In this document: positions 29,002-38,718 of the stretch, piece after piece | How positions within the stretch are numbered: the stretch's first letter is position 1 | How the letters are laid out: every line of letters begins with the position of its first letter | NCBI RefSeq assembly: GCF_000427865.1 | Contig: NZ_ATYV01000004.1 | Span: 1 to 64,000 of the forward strand | DNA from: Corynebacterium sputi DSM 45148 | GTDB lineage: Bacteria; Actinomycetota; Actinomycetes; Mycobacteriales; Mycobacteriaceae | Direction of reading: 5' to 3' | DNA length: 64,000 nucleotides | Program-made: the position numbers and the translations under genes | The notes under the pieces: model-generated | What the model saw: the letters and a program-made list of their open reading frames with translations, nothing else | Told to the model about the DNA's origin: nothing | The model's database searches: none

Positions 29002-29760
29002 ATGAACTCGATTACGCGGTCAGCAGCACCTGCAAACCACCCGGATTCTCCAACGAGCCTGCCGTGGGCAGCGGAACAAACGGAATCGGCAACCACTCCC
29101 ATCGCTGTAGTCATCGCCGCAACTACCGCCCGTCGGATTGTCGAGGGTGAGCACCCACCCGGCACGATCCTCACGGAAAAGGTCATTGCTGAGGCCGAAG
29201 GAGCGAGCCGGACACCTGTGCGCGAAGCTATGCTCCAGCTGCAGAGGTGGGGCCTCGTTCGACTCGCTCCAAAAAAGGGTGCCGTGGTCACTGCCCCGAC
29301 GCCTAAGGAGAAGAGTGAACTACTGCAAGTCAGAGTGATGCTTGAAGAATCGGCGTTCCGCGAAGTTGTGAACGGCGACGCGAACCTCACCGCCGAACTT
29401 CTTCAGAAGCTCCGCATCGAACTCGATAACCAGCGATCAGCCGCGGACAATGGCGATCCCCTTGCTTTCGCCGAAGCGGACCACCGTTTCCACTCGCACA
29501 TCATTCACGCTATGGGCAACCGAGTTGTCGATGACATTTTCCTCAACCTCGCACCCCAGTTGGCCAGACTCACCCATGAAGTGATGTCGAACCAGCCAGA
29601 GAAGCACTTCAGCGTGATCGAAGAACACGAGAGCCTGTTGGTTCAGTTGTCCAATGGCAGCCCGGAATCCTTCGCCAAGCAGCTGCGCCATCACATCACT
29701 GCCAGCCACGACACACAATTCACCAGAGCAGAGAAGAGCAGGACCTCACCGAGACAATGA
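29002..29760 (+). CDS. GntR-family transcriptional regulator, FCD type (252 aa)
   Basis: After a 30-residue leader, the winged helix-turn-helix spans about residues 35-100 (TARRIVEGEHPPGTILTEKV ... SRTPVREAMLQLQRWGLV), and the C-terminal FCD domain is all-helical with metal-type histidines in EADHRFHSHII and the closing LRHHITASH. Such regulators sense small carboxylates or similar metabolites. The stop overlaps the MFS start as ATGA, so regulator and transporter are translated together. A perfect palindrome 20 bp upstream is the likely autoregulatory site. The effector is unknown. Confidence 0.9.
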   Translation: MNSITRSAAPANHPDSPTSLPWAAEQTESATTPIAVVIAATTARRIVEGEHPPGTILTEKVIAEAEGASRTPVREAMLQLQRWGLVRLAPKKGAVVTAPTPKEKSELLQVRVMLEESAFREVVNGDANLTAELLQKLRIELDNQRSAADNGDPLAFAEADHRFHSHIIHAMGNRVVDDIFLNLAPQLARLTHEVMSNQPEKHFSVIEEHESLLVQLSNGSPESFAKQLRHHITASHDTQFTRAEKSRTSPRQ

Positions 29761-31049
29761 CTTTCAAGTCCAAGAAACAAGGCACGAGAGCCAACCGCAC
29801 TTCACGGAAAATGACGCCGGGAGCAGAACAGAAAAGTCCAGCCAGCGACACTGTGAAGCGATTCCCTTACTGGGCACTCGTCGTACCCGGCACCTTCATG
29901 ATGGCGTGGGGAGGCAATCACTTCACGCCACTTCTGCACATGTACCAAGAGCTCGGCGACTACGCCCGTTGGCAGGTGAATCTACTGCTGGGCATGTACG
30001 TGTTCGGCCTAGTTCCGGGTCTGATGATGGCGGCGAACCTGTCTGACCGACATGGCAGGAAGATCGCGTTCATCGGCGGGTTACTCACCACGATCGTGGG
30101 CAACCTCATTCTCGCCCTAAGTCTCGAATCGTTCACCCTGATGTGTATCGGACGTGTCATCGCTGGCGTCGGAGTTGGAGTCGCGATGTCCGTGGGGACT
30201 ACGTGGGTCAAGGAATTGTCGTGCCCTCCTTTCGACATGAAAGCTGGCGTCGCAGAAGGGGCCCGCAGGCCGTCACTGACGCTGACGTTGGGTTTCGCCA
30301 TTGGCGCCGCAGTTTCAGGTATTTGCGCCCAGTACATCCAGTTCCCCCATCTGGTCCCGTATTTCGTACTCATCACGATCACCGCCCTATGCATTCCGGC
30401 GGCTCTAGCCGCTCCAGAAACTCGCGGCAGAGTCAAGGAGTCCAATTCACTGTGGAAGGCCTTTCATGTTCCTTCCGCGCTGGACAAAAGGTTTACCCGG
30501 GTACTTCTTCCAGCTGCTCCGTGGGCGTTTGCTGCGGCCGGAGTCGCCTACGCGGTCATTCCATCCAGTGAGGAGAATGAACTCGGGGACTCCACCACGA
30601 TCTACGCCACTGTGCTCACGGTCCTGACTCTGGGTACTGGTGCGGTCATACAGGGCGTCGCGATGCGGATCGACAGGGCCTGCGGAGGACGCGGACTGCA
30701 ACTCAGCTTACTGGTTATGACCGTTGGCATGGCGCTAGCGGCAGTGGCGACCTGGTGGAAAAACCCCTGGTTGGGCGTATTTGTGGCGATGCTCCTCGGC
30801 TCCGCATTTGGATTGTCCGTGATTTGTGGGTTGGGCCAGGTGCAGAGGATCGCGACTCCCGACAACCTTTCAGCATTAACGGGCGCGTACTACGCCGTGG
30901 CATACACCGGCTTCCTTCTGCCGACAGTTCTCGCCGCGCTGCTGCCGGTAGCCCCTTATCCCGTGAGCCTCAGCGTCGTCACCGGTATCTGTGCCCTGTG
31001 TTTGGTGCTGTCCCACCGAGCGATGCGGACTCAAAGAGGGCGGGCATGA
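29757..31049 (+). CDS. MFS transporter, GntR-linked (430 aa)
   Basis: The protein has a 35-residue basic cytoplasmic start and then 12 predicted membrane segments. The MFS loop signature is seen as ANLSDRHGRKIAFIGGLL between helices 2 and 3. The sequence GGNHFTPLLHMYQ in helix 1 is notable and recurs in actinobacterial drug- or metabolite-type MFS proteins. Its start overlaps the gntR stop, so it is the target of that regulator. Substrate cannot be predicted; export of the regulator's ligand or its uptake are both possible. A coding-poor gap of 159 bp separates it from the ligase gene. Confidence 0.88.
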   Translation: MTFKSKKQGTRANRTSRKMTPGAEQKSPASDTVKRFPYWALVVPGTFMMAWGGNHFTPLLHMYQELGDYARWQVNLLLGMYVFGLVPGLMMAANLSDRHGRKIAFIGGLLTTIVGNLILALSLESFTLMCIGRVIAGVGVGVAMSVGTTWVKELSCPPFDMKAGVAEGARRPSLTLTLGFAIGAAVSGICAQYIQFPHLVPYFVLITITALCIPAALAAPETRGRVKESNSLWKAFHVPSALDKRFTRVLLPAAPWAFAAAGVAYAVIPSSEENELGDSTTIYATVLTVLTLGTGAVIQGVAMRIDRACGGRGLQLSLLVMTVGMALAAVATWWKNPWLGVFVAMLLGSAFGLSVICGLGQVQRIATPDNLSALTGAYYAVAYTGFLLPTVLAALLPVAPYPVSLSVVTGICALCLVLSHRAMRTQRGRA

Positions 31050-31208
31050 CCGTCCCCTCTGCCGCCTAAATCCTTTGTTCCAGGAAGTCCTTGAATTATT
31101 CAAAGTTGAGCCTCCCCCATCCGTCAAAAACCCCGCGCTGTAGTGGGTTAGGTCACTACGATGGCAAAAGATTCACAGATAGTGACCGCCCATAAACATG
31201 GAGGCCCC

Positions 31209-32774
31209 ATGCCGCTGAAGAGCAAGTTCCAGAACATCGAGATCCCCGAGTGCTCCATTTTCGACCTTCTGTTCTCCGATCTCTCCGAGGAGGATGCAGG
31301 GCGGAACGCAATCGTCGACTCTGGTTCGCACATCACCTTCGGGGAGTTGAAGGAGAAGGTCGAACTCTTCGCCGGTGCACTGGTGGCCCGCGGGGTCACC
31401 CCCGGTGACGTAGTCGCGCTTCATTGCCCGAACTCCACCACTTTCGCCGTCGCCTTCCACGGAATCCTCCGTGCGGGCGCGACCGTCACCACGGTGGCAA
31501 CGCTCTCCACGGCCGATGACATTGCCAACCAGCTGAAGGCCTCCGGTGCTTCCAAGCTGCTGACCACCTCGTCCATCGGCTGGGGCGGCGCTGTGGGCGC
31601 AGGTCGAGCTGGGCTGGCTGAGGATGATGTCATTGGACTGACGGGCATCGAGGGCATCGCAACTCTCATCGCTGAAGGGCACGCCGCTCCGGACGTGGAG
31701 ATCGACCCGTACTCCGTCGCCGTGATTCCGTTTAGCTCCGGTACGACCGGCAAGCCGAAGGGCGTCCAGCTGACGCACCACAACCTAGTCTCGAACATTC
31801 TGCAGACCGCGGCTGCCCTGGGTCCGAACATGGACCGCGACACTCGCGTCATCACGATCCTGCCGTACTTCCACATCTACGGAATGAACACGCAGCTCAA
31901 CCATTGCCTGTACCAGCGTGCGACGCAGTACACCTTCGGCAAGTTCGGTCTGCCGGAGTTCCTCTCGGTGATCCAGGAGGCGAAGATCAACTTCGCATTC
32001 ATCGCCCCGCCGATCGCGGTCGCGCTGGCGAAGCACCCGGTGATCGACAAGTTCGACCTCTCTTCCCTGCAGACGATCATCTCCGGCGCAGCGTCGCTGC
32101 AGCTGGAGCTGGCGTCCCAGGTCGAGCAGCGTATCGGCTGCACCGTCGGACAGGGCTTCGGCATGACCGAATCCTCCCCGGTTACCCACATCCGCCTCGG
32201 CATCAACGCTCCGCTGAACTCCATCGGTCAGGCTGTGCCGAACACGGAGTACAAGATCGTGGACGTCGCCGATGATTCTCTTCCGGAGATCCCCACCCCG
32301 TCCGAGGGCCAGTCTGAGTCCGGCGAACTGTGGGTCAAGGGCCCGCAGGTCATGAAGGGCTACTTGAACAACGAGGAAGCTACCTCGGAGACTCTCGTCG
32401 ACGGTTGGCTGCGCACCGGTGACATGGCTGAGCTCGATGCTGATGGCAATGTCTACATCGTTGACCGGCTCAAGGAGCTCATCAAATACAAGGGCTACCA
32501 GGTCCCGCCGGCGGAGCTCGAGGACCTGCTGCTGCAGCACCCGGGTATTGCGGACGCCGCTGCTGTCGGTGTTATCCGTGAGCACGATGGTGAGGAGATC
32601 CCGAAGGCGTTCGTCGTGACGAACCCGAACACCGAGCTCGCTGAGCAGGATGTCATGGACTACATCTCGGACCGTGTCGCTCCGTACAAGCAGATCCGTA
32701 TGGTCGAGTTCATCGATGAGATTCCGAAGTCTGCGACCGGAAAGATCCTCCGTCGCTTGCTTCGTCAGAAGTAA
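31209..32774 (+). CDS. AMP-binding acyl-CoA/aryl-CoA ligase, 4CL-like (521 aa)
   Basis: The enzyme activates a carboxylic acid with ATP and joins it to CoA. Motifs: P-loop PFSSGTTGKPKGVQLTHHN, GFGMTESSPV, WLRTGDMAELDADG, and the catalytic lysine near the end in KSATGKILRRLLRQK. The arrangement is closest to 4-coumarate-CoA ligase-like and medium-chain acyl-CoA ligases. ATG 31209 is chosen because GGAGG lies 5 nt upstream; an upstream in-frame ATG at 31161 lacks a site. A TACGAT hexamer near 31156 may be its promoter. The acid is not identifiable, and the gene stands alone. Confidence 0.92.
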   Translation: MPLKSKFQNIEIPECSIFDLLFSDLSEEDAGRNAIVDSGSHITFGELKEKVELFAGALVARGVTPGDVVALHCPNSTTFAVAFHGILRAGATVTTVATLSTADDIANQLKASGASKLLTTSSIGWGGAVGAGRAGLAEDDVIGLTGIEGIATLIAEGHAAPDVEIDPYSVAVIPFSSGTTGKPKGVQLTHHNLVSNILQTAAALGPNMDRDTRVITILPYFHIYGMNTQLNHCLYQRATQYTFGKFGLPEFLSVIQEAKINFAFIAPPIAVALAKHPVIDKFDLSSLQTIISGAASLQLELASQVEQRIGCTVGQGFGMTESSPVTHIRLGINAPLNSIGQAVPNTEYKIVDVADDSLPEIPTPSEGQSESGELWVKGPQVMKGYLNNEEATSETLVDGWLRTGDMAELDADGNVYIVDRLKELIKYKGYQVPPAELEDLLLQHPGIADAAAVGVIREHDGEEIPKAFVVTNPNTELAEQDVMDYISDRVAPYKQIRMVEFIDEIPKSATGKILRRLLRQK

Positions 32775-32799
32775 AAGACGTCGCTTTCCGACGTCCTAA

Positions 32800-32840
32800 A
32801 CCACACCCCGCCCTCCCCATTCGGGACGGCGGGGTGTGGT
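32800..32840. terminator. Strong hairpin between convergent ligase and PTH2 genes
   Basis: ACCACACCCCGCC pairs perfectly with GGCGGGGTGTGGT across a 15-nt loop. It sits 26 bp after the ligase stop and 17 bp after the end of the opposing gene, so it can serve both. A T run is lacking. Confidence 0.75.
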
Positions 32841-32856
32841 GTCTGGTGGACCGGAA

Positions 32857-33627
32857 TTAGTTTGGCATCGTGGCGCACACGGTAACCGATCCGGGCCGGA
32901 CTTCCGTGAAGCCAGCATCGCGGACGCTGACTACTGCGCGGCTCATGATTGCGGTGAATTCGGCGGTAGACACCTCTCGCACAGCCAGTGCGTAGCCGGT
33001 CTCTGCCCATGTCCAAGCCTTTTCTACCGACAGTTCCTTCGCCAGGAGCATCGAGGCGTGGCCCACCTGTGCGGCAGCCTTACCGACGGTCATCTCTAAT
33101 CCACTATCGATCCAGATCACCGGGATATCCGCTGGCGGTGGACCGGGCTCATCACGCTCTAGTTCGGTGCCACCGATCTGGAGTTTCTTCAGCTCCTGGG
33201 GAACTTCAGAGACAGCTCCAGGCGGGTACGCACGAGCCGAGCACTCACCGACGGTCGCGGTGACACCCGGTAGCGTCTGTGCGCGTTCCCACTGGACACC
33301 ACGGGCCCGTCGAGCGACTTTACGGATCCGATGGTCGTACCAATTGCCCAGTGCTCGAGAGAACTCTGTGTCCTCCCCTGCTCGCGGGTCCAGGCAACAT
33401 GCCACGACCGACTGAGCGGCGGCTTCCAGTAGCGGCGTGCGAGGCGGCCGTGGGTTTTTCGGAATCAGCAATGCTATCTGCATTGCCTGGACGCTTCCCG
33501 GGTCTGCCGGATCCTCGTGACCAGAGCGCGAGTCCAGTGCGGATAGACGCCGATGAGCCACCCGGAAGGTGTCGGGGATGGTGTGGGTTGGGGTGAGGGG
33601 GACGTCGGGAAGCAAATGCTTTTCCAT
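32857..33627 (-). CDS. Peptidyl-tRNA hydrolase, PTH2-like (256 aa)
   Basis: The C-terminal half contains MTVGKAAAQVGHASM, the signature of archaeal-type (PTH2) peptidyl-tRNA hydrolases, which free tRNA from stalled peptides. The N-terminal 100 residues are unlike the short archaeal enzyme and occur in actinobacterial relatives. ATG 33627 overlaps the serB stop as TGATG, which supports this start over the GTG one codon upstream. The genome should also have a bacterial Pth, so this protein may have a secondary or divergent role. Confidence 0.8.
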   Translation of the reverse strand: MEKHLLPDVPLTPTHTIPDTFRVAHRRLSALDSRSGHEDPADPGSVQAMQIALLIPKNPRPPRTPLLEAAAQSVVACCLDPRAGEDTEFSRALGNWYDHRIRKVARRARGVQWERAQTLPGVTATVGECSARAYPPGAVSEVPQELKKLQIGGTELERDEPGPPPADIPVIWIDSGLEMTVGKAAAQVGHASMLLAKELSVEKAWTWAETGYALAVREVSTAEFTAIMSRAVVSVRDAGFTEVRPGSVTVCATMPN

Positions 33628-34904
33628 CACGGTTCCAGCGGTACGCGGCGGAACGTGCCGTCCTCCAGGTCTGCGGATTCGATCTCGTTGCGGGAGATGC
33701 CGAGGAAGAACAACACTTCGTCGAGGAACGGGTAGTTCACGGAGGTATCTGCCATTTCCTTCAGTGCAGGCTTGGCGTTGAATGCGATACCGAGGCCAGC
33801 CACTGAGAGCATGTCAATGTCGTTGGCGCCGTCACCGACAGCAACAGTCTGATGCATGTCCAGACCGTACTCACGGGCGAAGTGCTTCAGGCTGCGTGCT
33901 TTCTCTTCTCGATCGATGATGTCGCCAATGACACGACCGGTGAGCTTGCCGTCCTTAATCTCCAGTGTGTTTGCGCGGTAGAAGTCCAAGTCCAGTTCGT
34001 CGGCGAGGCCTTCCAGGATCTGAATGAAGCCACCGGAGACTGCACCGATCTTGTAGCCCAAACGCTTGAGCGTACGAATGGTCGTGCGAGCTCCCGGCGT
34101 CAGCTGGATGGAATTCCCGACCTCGGTGAGAACAGATTCAGGCAGACCTTCGAGGGCCTTTACTCGCTCATGCAATGACTGGGAGAAATCAAGTTCACCA
34201 CGCATGGCCCGCTCGGTAACCTCAGCGACTTCTGCCTCACGGCCAGCATGGGCAGCGAGCATCTCAATGACTTCACCAGTGATCAGCGTCGAGTCAACAT
34301 CGAAGCAAATCAGACGCTTCGAACGGCGCTGCAGGCCGTCGCGCTCGATGGCGACATCGACGTTCTGCTCCAGCACCAACTCCGCCAGCGCCTTACGAAG
34401 CGGGATGCCTTCACCGGGAGCAGGGTTCGCGATGGTGAGCTTCAATTCCAGTCCTGTCACCGGATAGTCCGCGATGCCGCGGATGGTGTCGATGTTCGCG
34501 CCGTAGTTTGCCAGCGTCTCGCCGATGCGAGAGATATCCAACGCCTCGAGCGGGTTACCAAGCACAACCATGGCGTGGGTGGAGCGAGGATGCGCGCTAG
34601 CGATTCCTTCGGTGAGAACCCACACAGACATCCCTTGGAAATCCATGGACTTACGCAGCTCGACCTCGCAGTCGGCCAACTTGTCCTCTGGAACTCCAAC
34701 AAATGCTTCGAGGGAAAGCTGCCCGCGGAAGACCCGCTGCTCCACGTCTAGGAGCTGCGCTCCGTGATCGCTCAGCACTCTAAAGAACTGGGCCGAGACA
34801 CCGGGATGGTCGGGTCCGGCGGTAGTAATGACCGCTTCGACGTAGCCTTCCGGCAGCGCGATGGAGACTGTCTGGTCGCTATTCACATCATCCTGATTCA
34901 GCAC
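33627..34904 (-). CDS. serB: Phosphoserine phosphatase with ACT domain (425 aa)
   Basis: SerB performs the last step of serine synthesis. The N-terminal half holds two ACT-type regulatory repeats (VEAVITTAGPDHPGVSAQFF; HAMVVLGNPLEALDISRI). The HAD domain has the nucleophile motif CFDVDSTL, KRLGYKIGAVSGGF, and AVGDGANDIDML. GTG 34904 is favoured since GATACT lies 6 nt before it, giving a leaderless start; the open frame to 34952 adds 16 residues with no similarity. The stop is coupled to the PTH2 gene. ACT domains suggest feedback by an amino acid. Confidence 0.94.
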   Translation of the reverse strand: MLNQDDVNSDQTVSIALPEGYVEAVITTAGPDHPGVSAQFFRVLSDHGAQLLDVEQRVFRGQLSLEAFVGVPEDKLADCEVELRKSMDFQGMSVWVLTEGIASAHPRSTHAMVVLGNPLEALDISRIGETLANYGANIDTIRGIADYPVTGLELKLTIANPAPGEGIPLRKALAELVLEQNVDVAIERDGLQRRSKRLICFDVDSTLITGEVIEMLAAHAGREAEVAEVTERAMRGELDFSQSLHERVKALEGLPESVLTEVGNSIQLTPGARTTIRTLKRLGYKIGAVSGGFIQILEGLADELDLDFYRANTLEIKDGKLTGRVIGDIIDREEKARSLKHFAREYGLDMHQTVAVGDGANDIDMLSVAGLGIAFNAKPALKEMADTSVNYPFLDEVLFFLGISRNEIESADLEDGTFRRVPLEP

Positions 34905-34910
34905 CTGGAA

Positions 34911-34916
34911 AGTATC
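34911..34916 (-). promoter_or_regulatory. -10 box of a leaderless promoter (serB)
   Basis: GATACT on the minus strand is followed by 6 nt (TTCCAG) and GTG 34904. The first base departs from T, so this is weaker than the others. Confidence 0.4.
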
Positions 34917-34965
34917 CCATGAAGAAACCTGTTCGGGCCATTCGGGGGCCACCTATCGGACATGC

Positions 34966-35004
34966 AGAAGCCCTCCCCGGCCAGGTGGGCCAGAGAGGGC
35001 TTCT
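34966..35004 (-). terminator. Hairpin terminator downstream of ctaD
   Basis: AGAAGCCCTC and GAGGGCTTCT form a ten-pair stem with an inner GGCC/GGCC element. It lies 53 bp after the ctaD stop, ahead of serB on the same strand. A U tract is weak. Confidence 0.65.
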
Positions 35005-35056
35005 GTGCGTAGTCAGAGGCGGCACCGGTGAGGGTGCCGGCCATTGGACCGAAGAG

Positions 35057-36757
35057 TTAGATCTGCGGTCCGACGTGGTGCTCTTCGCGCATGCGCTTCA
35101 CCATGTGCGGGTAGTGCAGCTCGAACGCCGGGCGCTCGGAGCGGATTCGCGGCATCGAGGTGAAGTTGTGGCGCGGCGGCGGGCAGGAGGTGGCCCACTC
35201 GAGGGAGTTTCCGTAGCCCCACGGGTCATCGACAGTGACGACCTCGCCGTAGCGGAGGGACTTGAAGACGTTCCACAGGAACGGCAGCACGGATACACCA
35301 AGGATGAACGCACCCACTGTGGAGATCATATTTAGGCCTGTAAAGCCGTCTGTCTCCAGGTAGTCAGCGTAACGACGCGGCATGCCCTCGTTGCCCAGCC
35401 AGTGCTGAACCAGGAAGGTCATGTGGAAGCCGATGAAGGTGGTCCAGAAGTGAACCTTTCCGAGCTTCTCGTCCAGCATGCGACCGGTCATCTTCGGGAA
35501 CCAGAAGTAAACACCCGCGTAGGACGCGAACACCAGGGTTCCGAAGAGGACGTAGTGGAAGTGGGCGACCACGAAGTAAGAATCGTGGACGTGGAAGTCC
35601 AGCGGCGGGGAGGCCAGCATGATGCCGGTCAGACCACCGAAGAGGAAGGTCACGATGAAGCCGAGTGCGAACACCATCGGAGTCTCGAAGGTGATGCGGC
35701 CCTTCCACATGGTTCCCAGCCAGTTGAAGAACTTAACACCGGTCGGAACCGAGATCAGGAACGTCATGAAGGAGAAGAACGGCAGGAGGACAGCGCCGGT
35801 GGCGAACATGTGGTGCGCCCAGACAGCCAAGGACAGGCCAGCAATCGACAGGGTCGCGAAGATCATACCCGAGTAACCGAACAGCGGCTTACGGGAGAAT
35901 ACCGGAACGACCTCTGTGATGATGCCGACGAACGGCAACAGCAGGACGTACACCTCAGGGTGACCGAAGAACCAGAACAGGTGCTGCCACAGCAGGGCGC
36001 CACCGTTGGCCGGGTCGTAGATATTGCCGCCAAGCTTGCGGTCGTAAAGGATGCCCAGTGCCGCAGCGGTGAGGATCGGGAAGATCAGCAGCGACAGAAC
36101 CGAGGTCACCAGGATGTTCCAGGTGAAGATCGGCATACGGAACATGGTCATACCCGGTGCACGCAGGCACAGCACGGTCGTCGTCATGTTGACGGCGGAA
36201 GCGATGGTACCGACACCACCGACACCGACACCGACGATCCACAGGTCAGAACCAATACCCGGGGAGTGGATGGAATCCGACAGCGGGGAGTACATGGTCC
36301 AACCGAAGTCGGCTGCACCGCCCGGGGTCAGGAAGCCCGACAGCATAATGATGCCGCCGATCGTGGTCAGCCAGAAGCCGAAGGCGTTCAGACGCGGGAA
36401 TGCCACGTCAGGAGCGCCAATCTGCAGCGGCAGAATGTAGTTAGCGAAACCCCAGACGATCGGGGTACCGAACAGCAGCAGCATCACAGTGCCGTGCATG
36501 GTAAACAGCTGGTTGAACTGTTCGTTGGACAGGAACTGAAGTCCCGGCTGGAACAGCTCCGCGCGGATGAGCAGGGCCATGAGGCCACCAATAAAGAAGA
36601 ACGTGAAGCTCATCACGATGTACATGATGCCGAGCTTCTTGTGATCCGTGGTGGTCAGCATGTCCCAGGCCCAGTTGCCCTTACGAGAGTGCCCGAAAGG
36701 CGCAGGACGCTCGGCCTCGGTCACCCCGTGACCGGGTCGTGGCGCTACTGCAGTCAT
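35057..36757 (-). CDS. ctaD: Cytochrome aa3 oxidase subunit I (566 aa)
   Basis: CtaD is the catalytic subunit of the terminal oxidase that reduces oxygen and pumps protons, here within the bc1-aa3 supercomplex of actinobacteria. The 12 membrane helices carry the haem a ligand in TMHGTVML, the CuB site [10 protein letters not shown] with the cross-linked Tyr, WAHHMF, and the haem ligands in [13 protein letters not shown] 36757 follows AGGAGG at 6 nt. It stands apart from the other oxidase genes, as in C. glutamicum. The final tail ends in HHVGPQI. Confidence 0.97.
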   Translation of the reverse strand: MTAVAPRPGHGVTEAERPAPFGHSRKGNWAWDMLTTTDHKKLGIMYIVMSFTFFFIGGLMALLIRAELFQPGLQFLSNEQFNQLFTMHGTVMLLLFGTPIVWGFANYILPLQIGAPDVAFPRLNAFGFWLTTIGGIIMLSGFLTPGGAADFGWTMYSPLSDSIHSPGIGSDLWIVGVGVGGVGTIASAVNMTTTVLCLRAPGMTMFRMPIFTWNILVTSVLSLLIFPILTAAALGILYDRKLGGNIYDPANGGALLWQHLFWFFGHPEVYVLLLPFVGIITEVVPVFSRKPLFGYSGMIFATLSIAGLSLAVWAHHMFATGAVLLPFFSFMTFLISVPTGVKFFNWLGTMWKGRITFETPMVFALGFIVTFLFGGLTGIMLASPPLDFHVHDSYFVVAHFHYVLFGTLVFASYAGVYFWFPKMTGRMLDEKLGKVHFWTTFIGFHMTFLVQHWLGNEGMPRRYADYLETDGFTGLNMISTVGAFILGVSVLPFLWNVFKSLRYGEVVTVDDPWGYGNSLEWATSCPPPRHNFTSMPRIRSERPAFELHYPHMVKRMREEHHVGPQI

Positions 36758-37079
36758 TCTTCCTCCTGACTACGCGACAACCTTGGGTGAGTTAAGAGTT
36801 GTCAAAGGTCTTTGCTGCCTAGATGTTAGCTGAGCCCTCGACGCGGTTGCGAGTCAGACTCTAGATACTCGGCCAAGTGTAGCCGCAGCCTGTGTAAATG
36901 TTAAGGGCAGGGTCCGCTTAAGGCGGTGCGCATGACCGGTTCGATCAGCGCCACTATCTTAGAATCCCCTTAAACTGCGGCTATGGACCTCAGCTGTCAC
37001 TGTAGTCCCATTTCCGCCTAAGCCGGCCGTACCCCCATTGGGGTGCTGCGCCGGACGGAGGGCTCTGCCCGGAGTACCG
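36758..37079. other. Intergenic region carrying the ctaD promoter
   Basis: The 322 bases between ctaD and the transglutaminase-like gene hold the ctaD leader and promoter and the 3' end of the other gene. Short stems (CCCC-ATT-GGGG near 37034) are present, but no strong terminator, known riboswitch or credible small ORF was recognised. Confidence 0.45.
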
Positions 37080-37892
37080 CTAGCGGATAGCGATGTCCTC
37101 AGCGCCGTTATCAATCGGGAGATCTCCGTCGACCACCGCAGTTACCGTCGCTGCATTGAGTGACAGCATTCCGCCATGGTTATCCAAGAATGCTGTGTCC
37201 GCGGCGTCTCTGCCGGTGGCGATGCGTAATAACGATTGGCGTGGCGCAAGGGCGGTGGTGTCGAGGCAGTGCCAGTGGCCGTCGTAAAGCACCTCGGTGA
37301 CCGCGTGGAAATCCATCGGATCGCAGCCCGGCGCGTAGACGGCGACAAGCCGCGCGGGGATGTTCGCAGCCCTCAGCAGCGCTACTGTCAGATGAGAATA
37401 ATCCCGGCACACTCCGGCGCCGCCGAGAAGAGTGTCCGCTGCTCCATCGGTAGGGGTGCTGGAGCCTGGTTCGTAGATGAGACGTTCGGAGACGAACCCC
37501 GCAATGTCCCTCGCCAGCGCAGCCGGGGTTTGATCCAGAGCGAATTGACCGGCGACGAAACCGAACATCCGGTCGCTATCGGCGTATCGGCTCGGTCGCA
37601 AGTATGTCGAGCGGTCCAGCGGCAACGCCGGTTGAGGAGCTGCCTGGCCGCTAACACCGGCTCGGTAGGCGACAGTGAGTTTGGAGTCGGTCGCAGATAG
37701 TCGGTGAATTCGCCCTCCCACGTTTGAGGACAATTCCTCCGGGTCCACCGGGTTGCCGTCCAGGAAGATCTCCAGCGTCTCATCCAGATCGAGTCCTGGG
37801 AGTTTCGCTACTGCGATCTGCAATTCAATCTCGGAAGTGCCGGTGATGTCGGCGTCGATGAAGGCGGAGACGACGCGGGGAGGTGTGCTCAT
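37080..37892 (-). CDS. Transglutaminase-like (papain-fold) protein (270 aa)
   Basis: The C-terminal half has the transglutaminase-core triad: Cys in GAGVCRDYSH, His in PMDFHAVTEV and Asp in HCLDTTAL. The N-terminal 110 residues have beta-rich character and no signal peptide, so it is cytoplasmic. Relatives are often encoded with ATP-grasp and alpha-E proteins, but none are seen here. ATG 37892 is chosen because TATCGT lies 7 nt upstream; the extension to 37937 is ignored. The natural substrate is unknown, and protease or amidase activity is likely. Confidence 0.88.
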   Translation of the reverse strand: MSTPPRVVSAFIDADITGTSEIELQIAVAKLPGLDLDETLEIFLDGNPVDPEELSSNVGGRIHRLSATDSKLTVAYRAGVSGQAAPQPALPLDRSTYLRPSRYADSDRMFGFVAGQFALDQTPAALARDIAGFVSERLIYEPGSSTPTDGAADTLLGGAGVCRDYSHLTVALLRAANIPARLVAVYAPGCDPMDFHAVTEVLYDGHWHCLDTTALAPRQSLLRIATGRDAADTAFLDNHGGMLSLNAATVTAVVDGDLPIDNGAEDIAIR

Positions 37893-37899
37893 GGCGCCG

Positions 37900-37905
37900 A
37901 CGATA
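37900..37905 (-). promoter_or_regulatory. -10 box of a leaderless promoter (transglutaminase-like gene)
   Basis: TATCGT on the minus strand is followed by 7 nt (CGGCGCC) and ATG 37892. Confidence 0.45.
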
Positions 37906-37971
37906 CGAGCAGATGTGAGCGAATCCGGCGCCGGCAAACGAATGTTGACCGGCTGTTAACCGGCACAGGAA

Positions 37972-38718
37972 TTAGGGGGTTCGTCGGCGCAGCGACGCGG
38001 CCGCCAACACCAGCACGACAATCAGCACAATGCAGACGATAAGGATCGGGCGCCACGCATCCCACCCGGTATCGCCTGCGGTGACCGCATTGACTGCCTC
38101 CACTGCGTAGGTCAACGGCAACCAATCAGAGATAGCCGTCAGTACCGACGGCATCTGGTCCCTGGGCATGAACACCCCGCTGAGGATGAGTTGCGGGAAA
38201 ACAATCAGCGGCATGAATTGCACTGCCTGGAATTCGGTCCGGGCAAAGGCACTGGCCAGCAGCCCGAGGACGGTGCCGAGCATGCCGTCGATGACTCCGA
38301 CGCACACCAGCAACCACAGCGGGCCCTCCACGTGCAGATCGCAGACGATGACAGAAAAACCTACTGTGACCACGCCTTGAATGACAGCAACAAGGCCGAG
38401 AACAAGCGCGTACCCGAGAATGAAGTCACCTTTGCCCAGCGGAGATGTCATCAGGCGCTCCAGGGTCCCTGAGCGCCGCTCCCGAAGAGTCGCCACGGAG
38501 GTGATGAGGAACATCAAGATAAAGGAGAAAATCGCCAGAATCGGCCCGCCGATGCGATCGAAAACTCCTTCGCTGCCGCTAAACAGCCTCGCAAATAGTC
38601 CGATAAACAAGCTCGGAGCCAACAGCAGCAGAGCGACGGACCTCGGATCGTGGCTGAATTGCCTGAGCACCCGTCCGGCTGTCGCGAGCGTTCTGCGGGG
38701 AGTCATCACTGTGTTCAT
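37972..38718 (-). CDS. ABC-2 type exporter permease (248 aa)
   Basis: Six membrane segments are visible, with the ABC-2 signature ERRSGTLERLMTSPLGKGDF between helices 2 and 3 and LILSGVFMPRDQMP before the last helices. It pairs with the ATPase encoded immediately upstream, whose stop it overlaps by 4 bp. ABC-2 systems of this size export drugs or lipids. The promoter must lie upstream of the ATPase, under the TetR protein of the same cluster. Substrate unknown. Confidence 0.93.
   Translation of the reverse strand: MNTVMTPRRTLATAGRVLRQFSHDPRSVALLLLAPSLFIGLFARLFSGSEGVFDRIGGPILAIFSFILMFLITSVATLRERRSGTLERLMTSPLGKGDFILGYALVLGLVAVIQGVVTVGFSVIVCDLHVEGPLWLLVCVGVIDGMLGTVLGLLASAFARTEFQAVQFMPLIVFPQLILSGVFMPRDQMPSVLTAISDWLPLTYAVEAVNAVTAGDTGWDAWRPILIVCIVLIVVLVLAAASLRRRTP

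Noticed and set aside
35402..36769. 455-codon plus-strand frame opposite ctaD
   Set aside because: Antisense to a fully recognisable oxidase subunit; composition rich in His, Gln and Arg with no domain.
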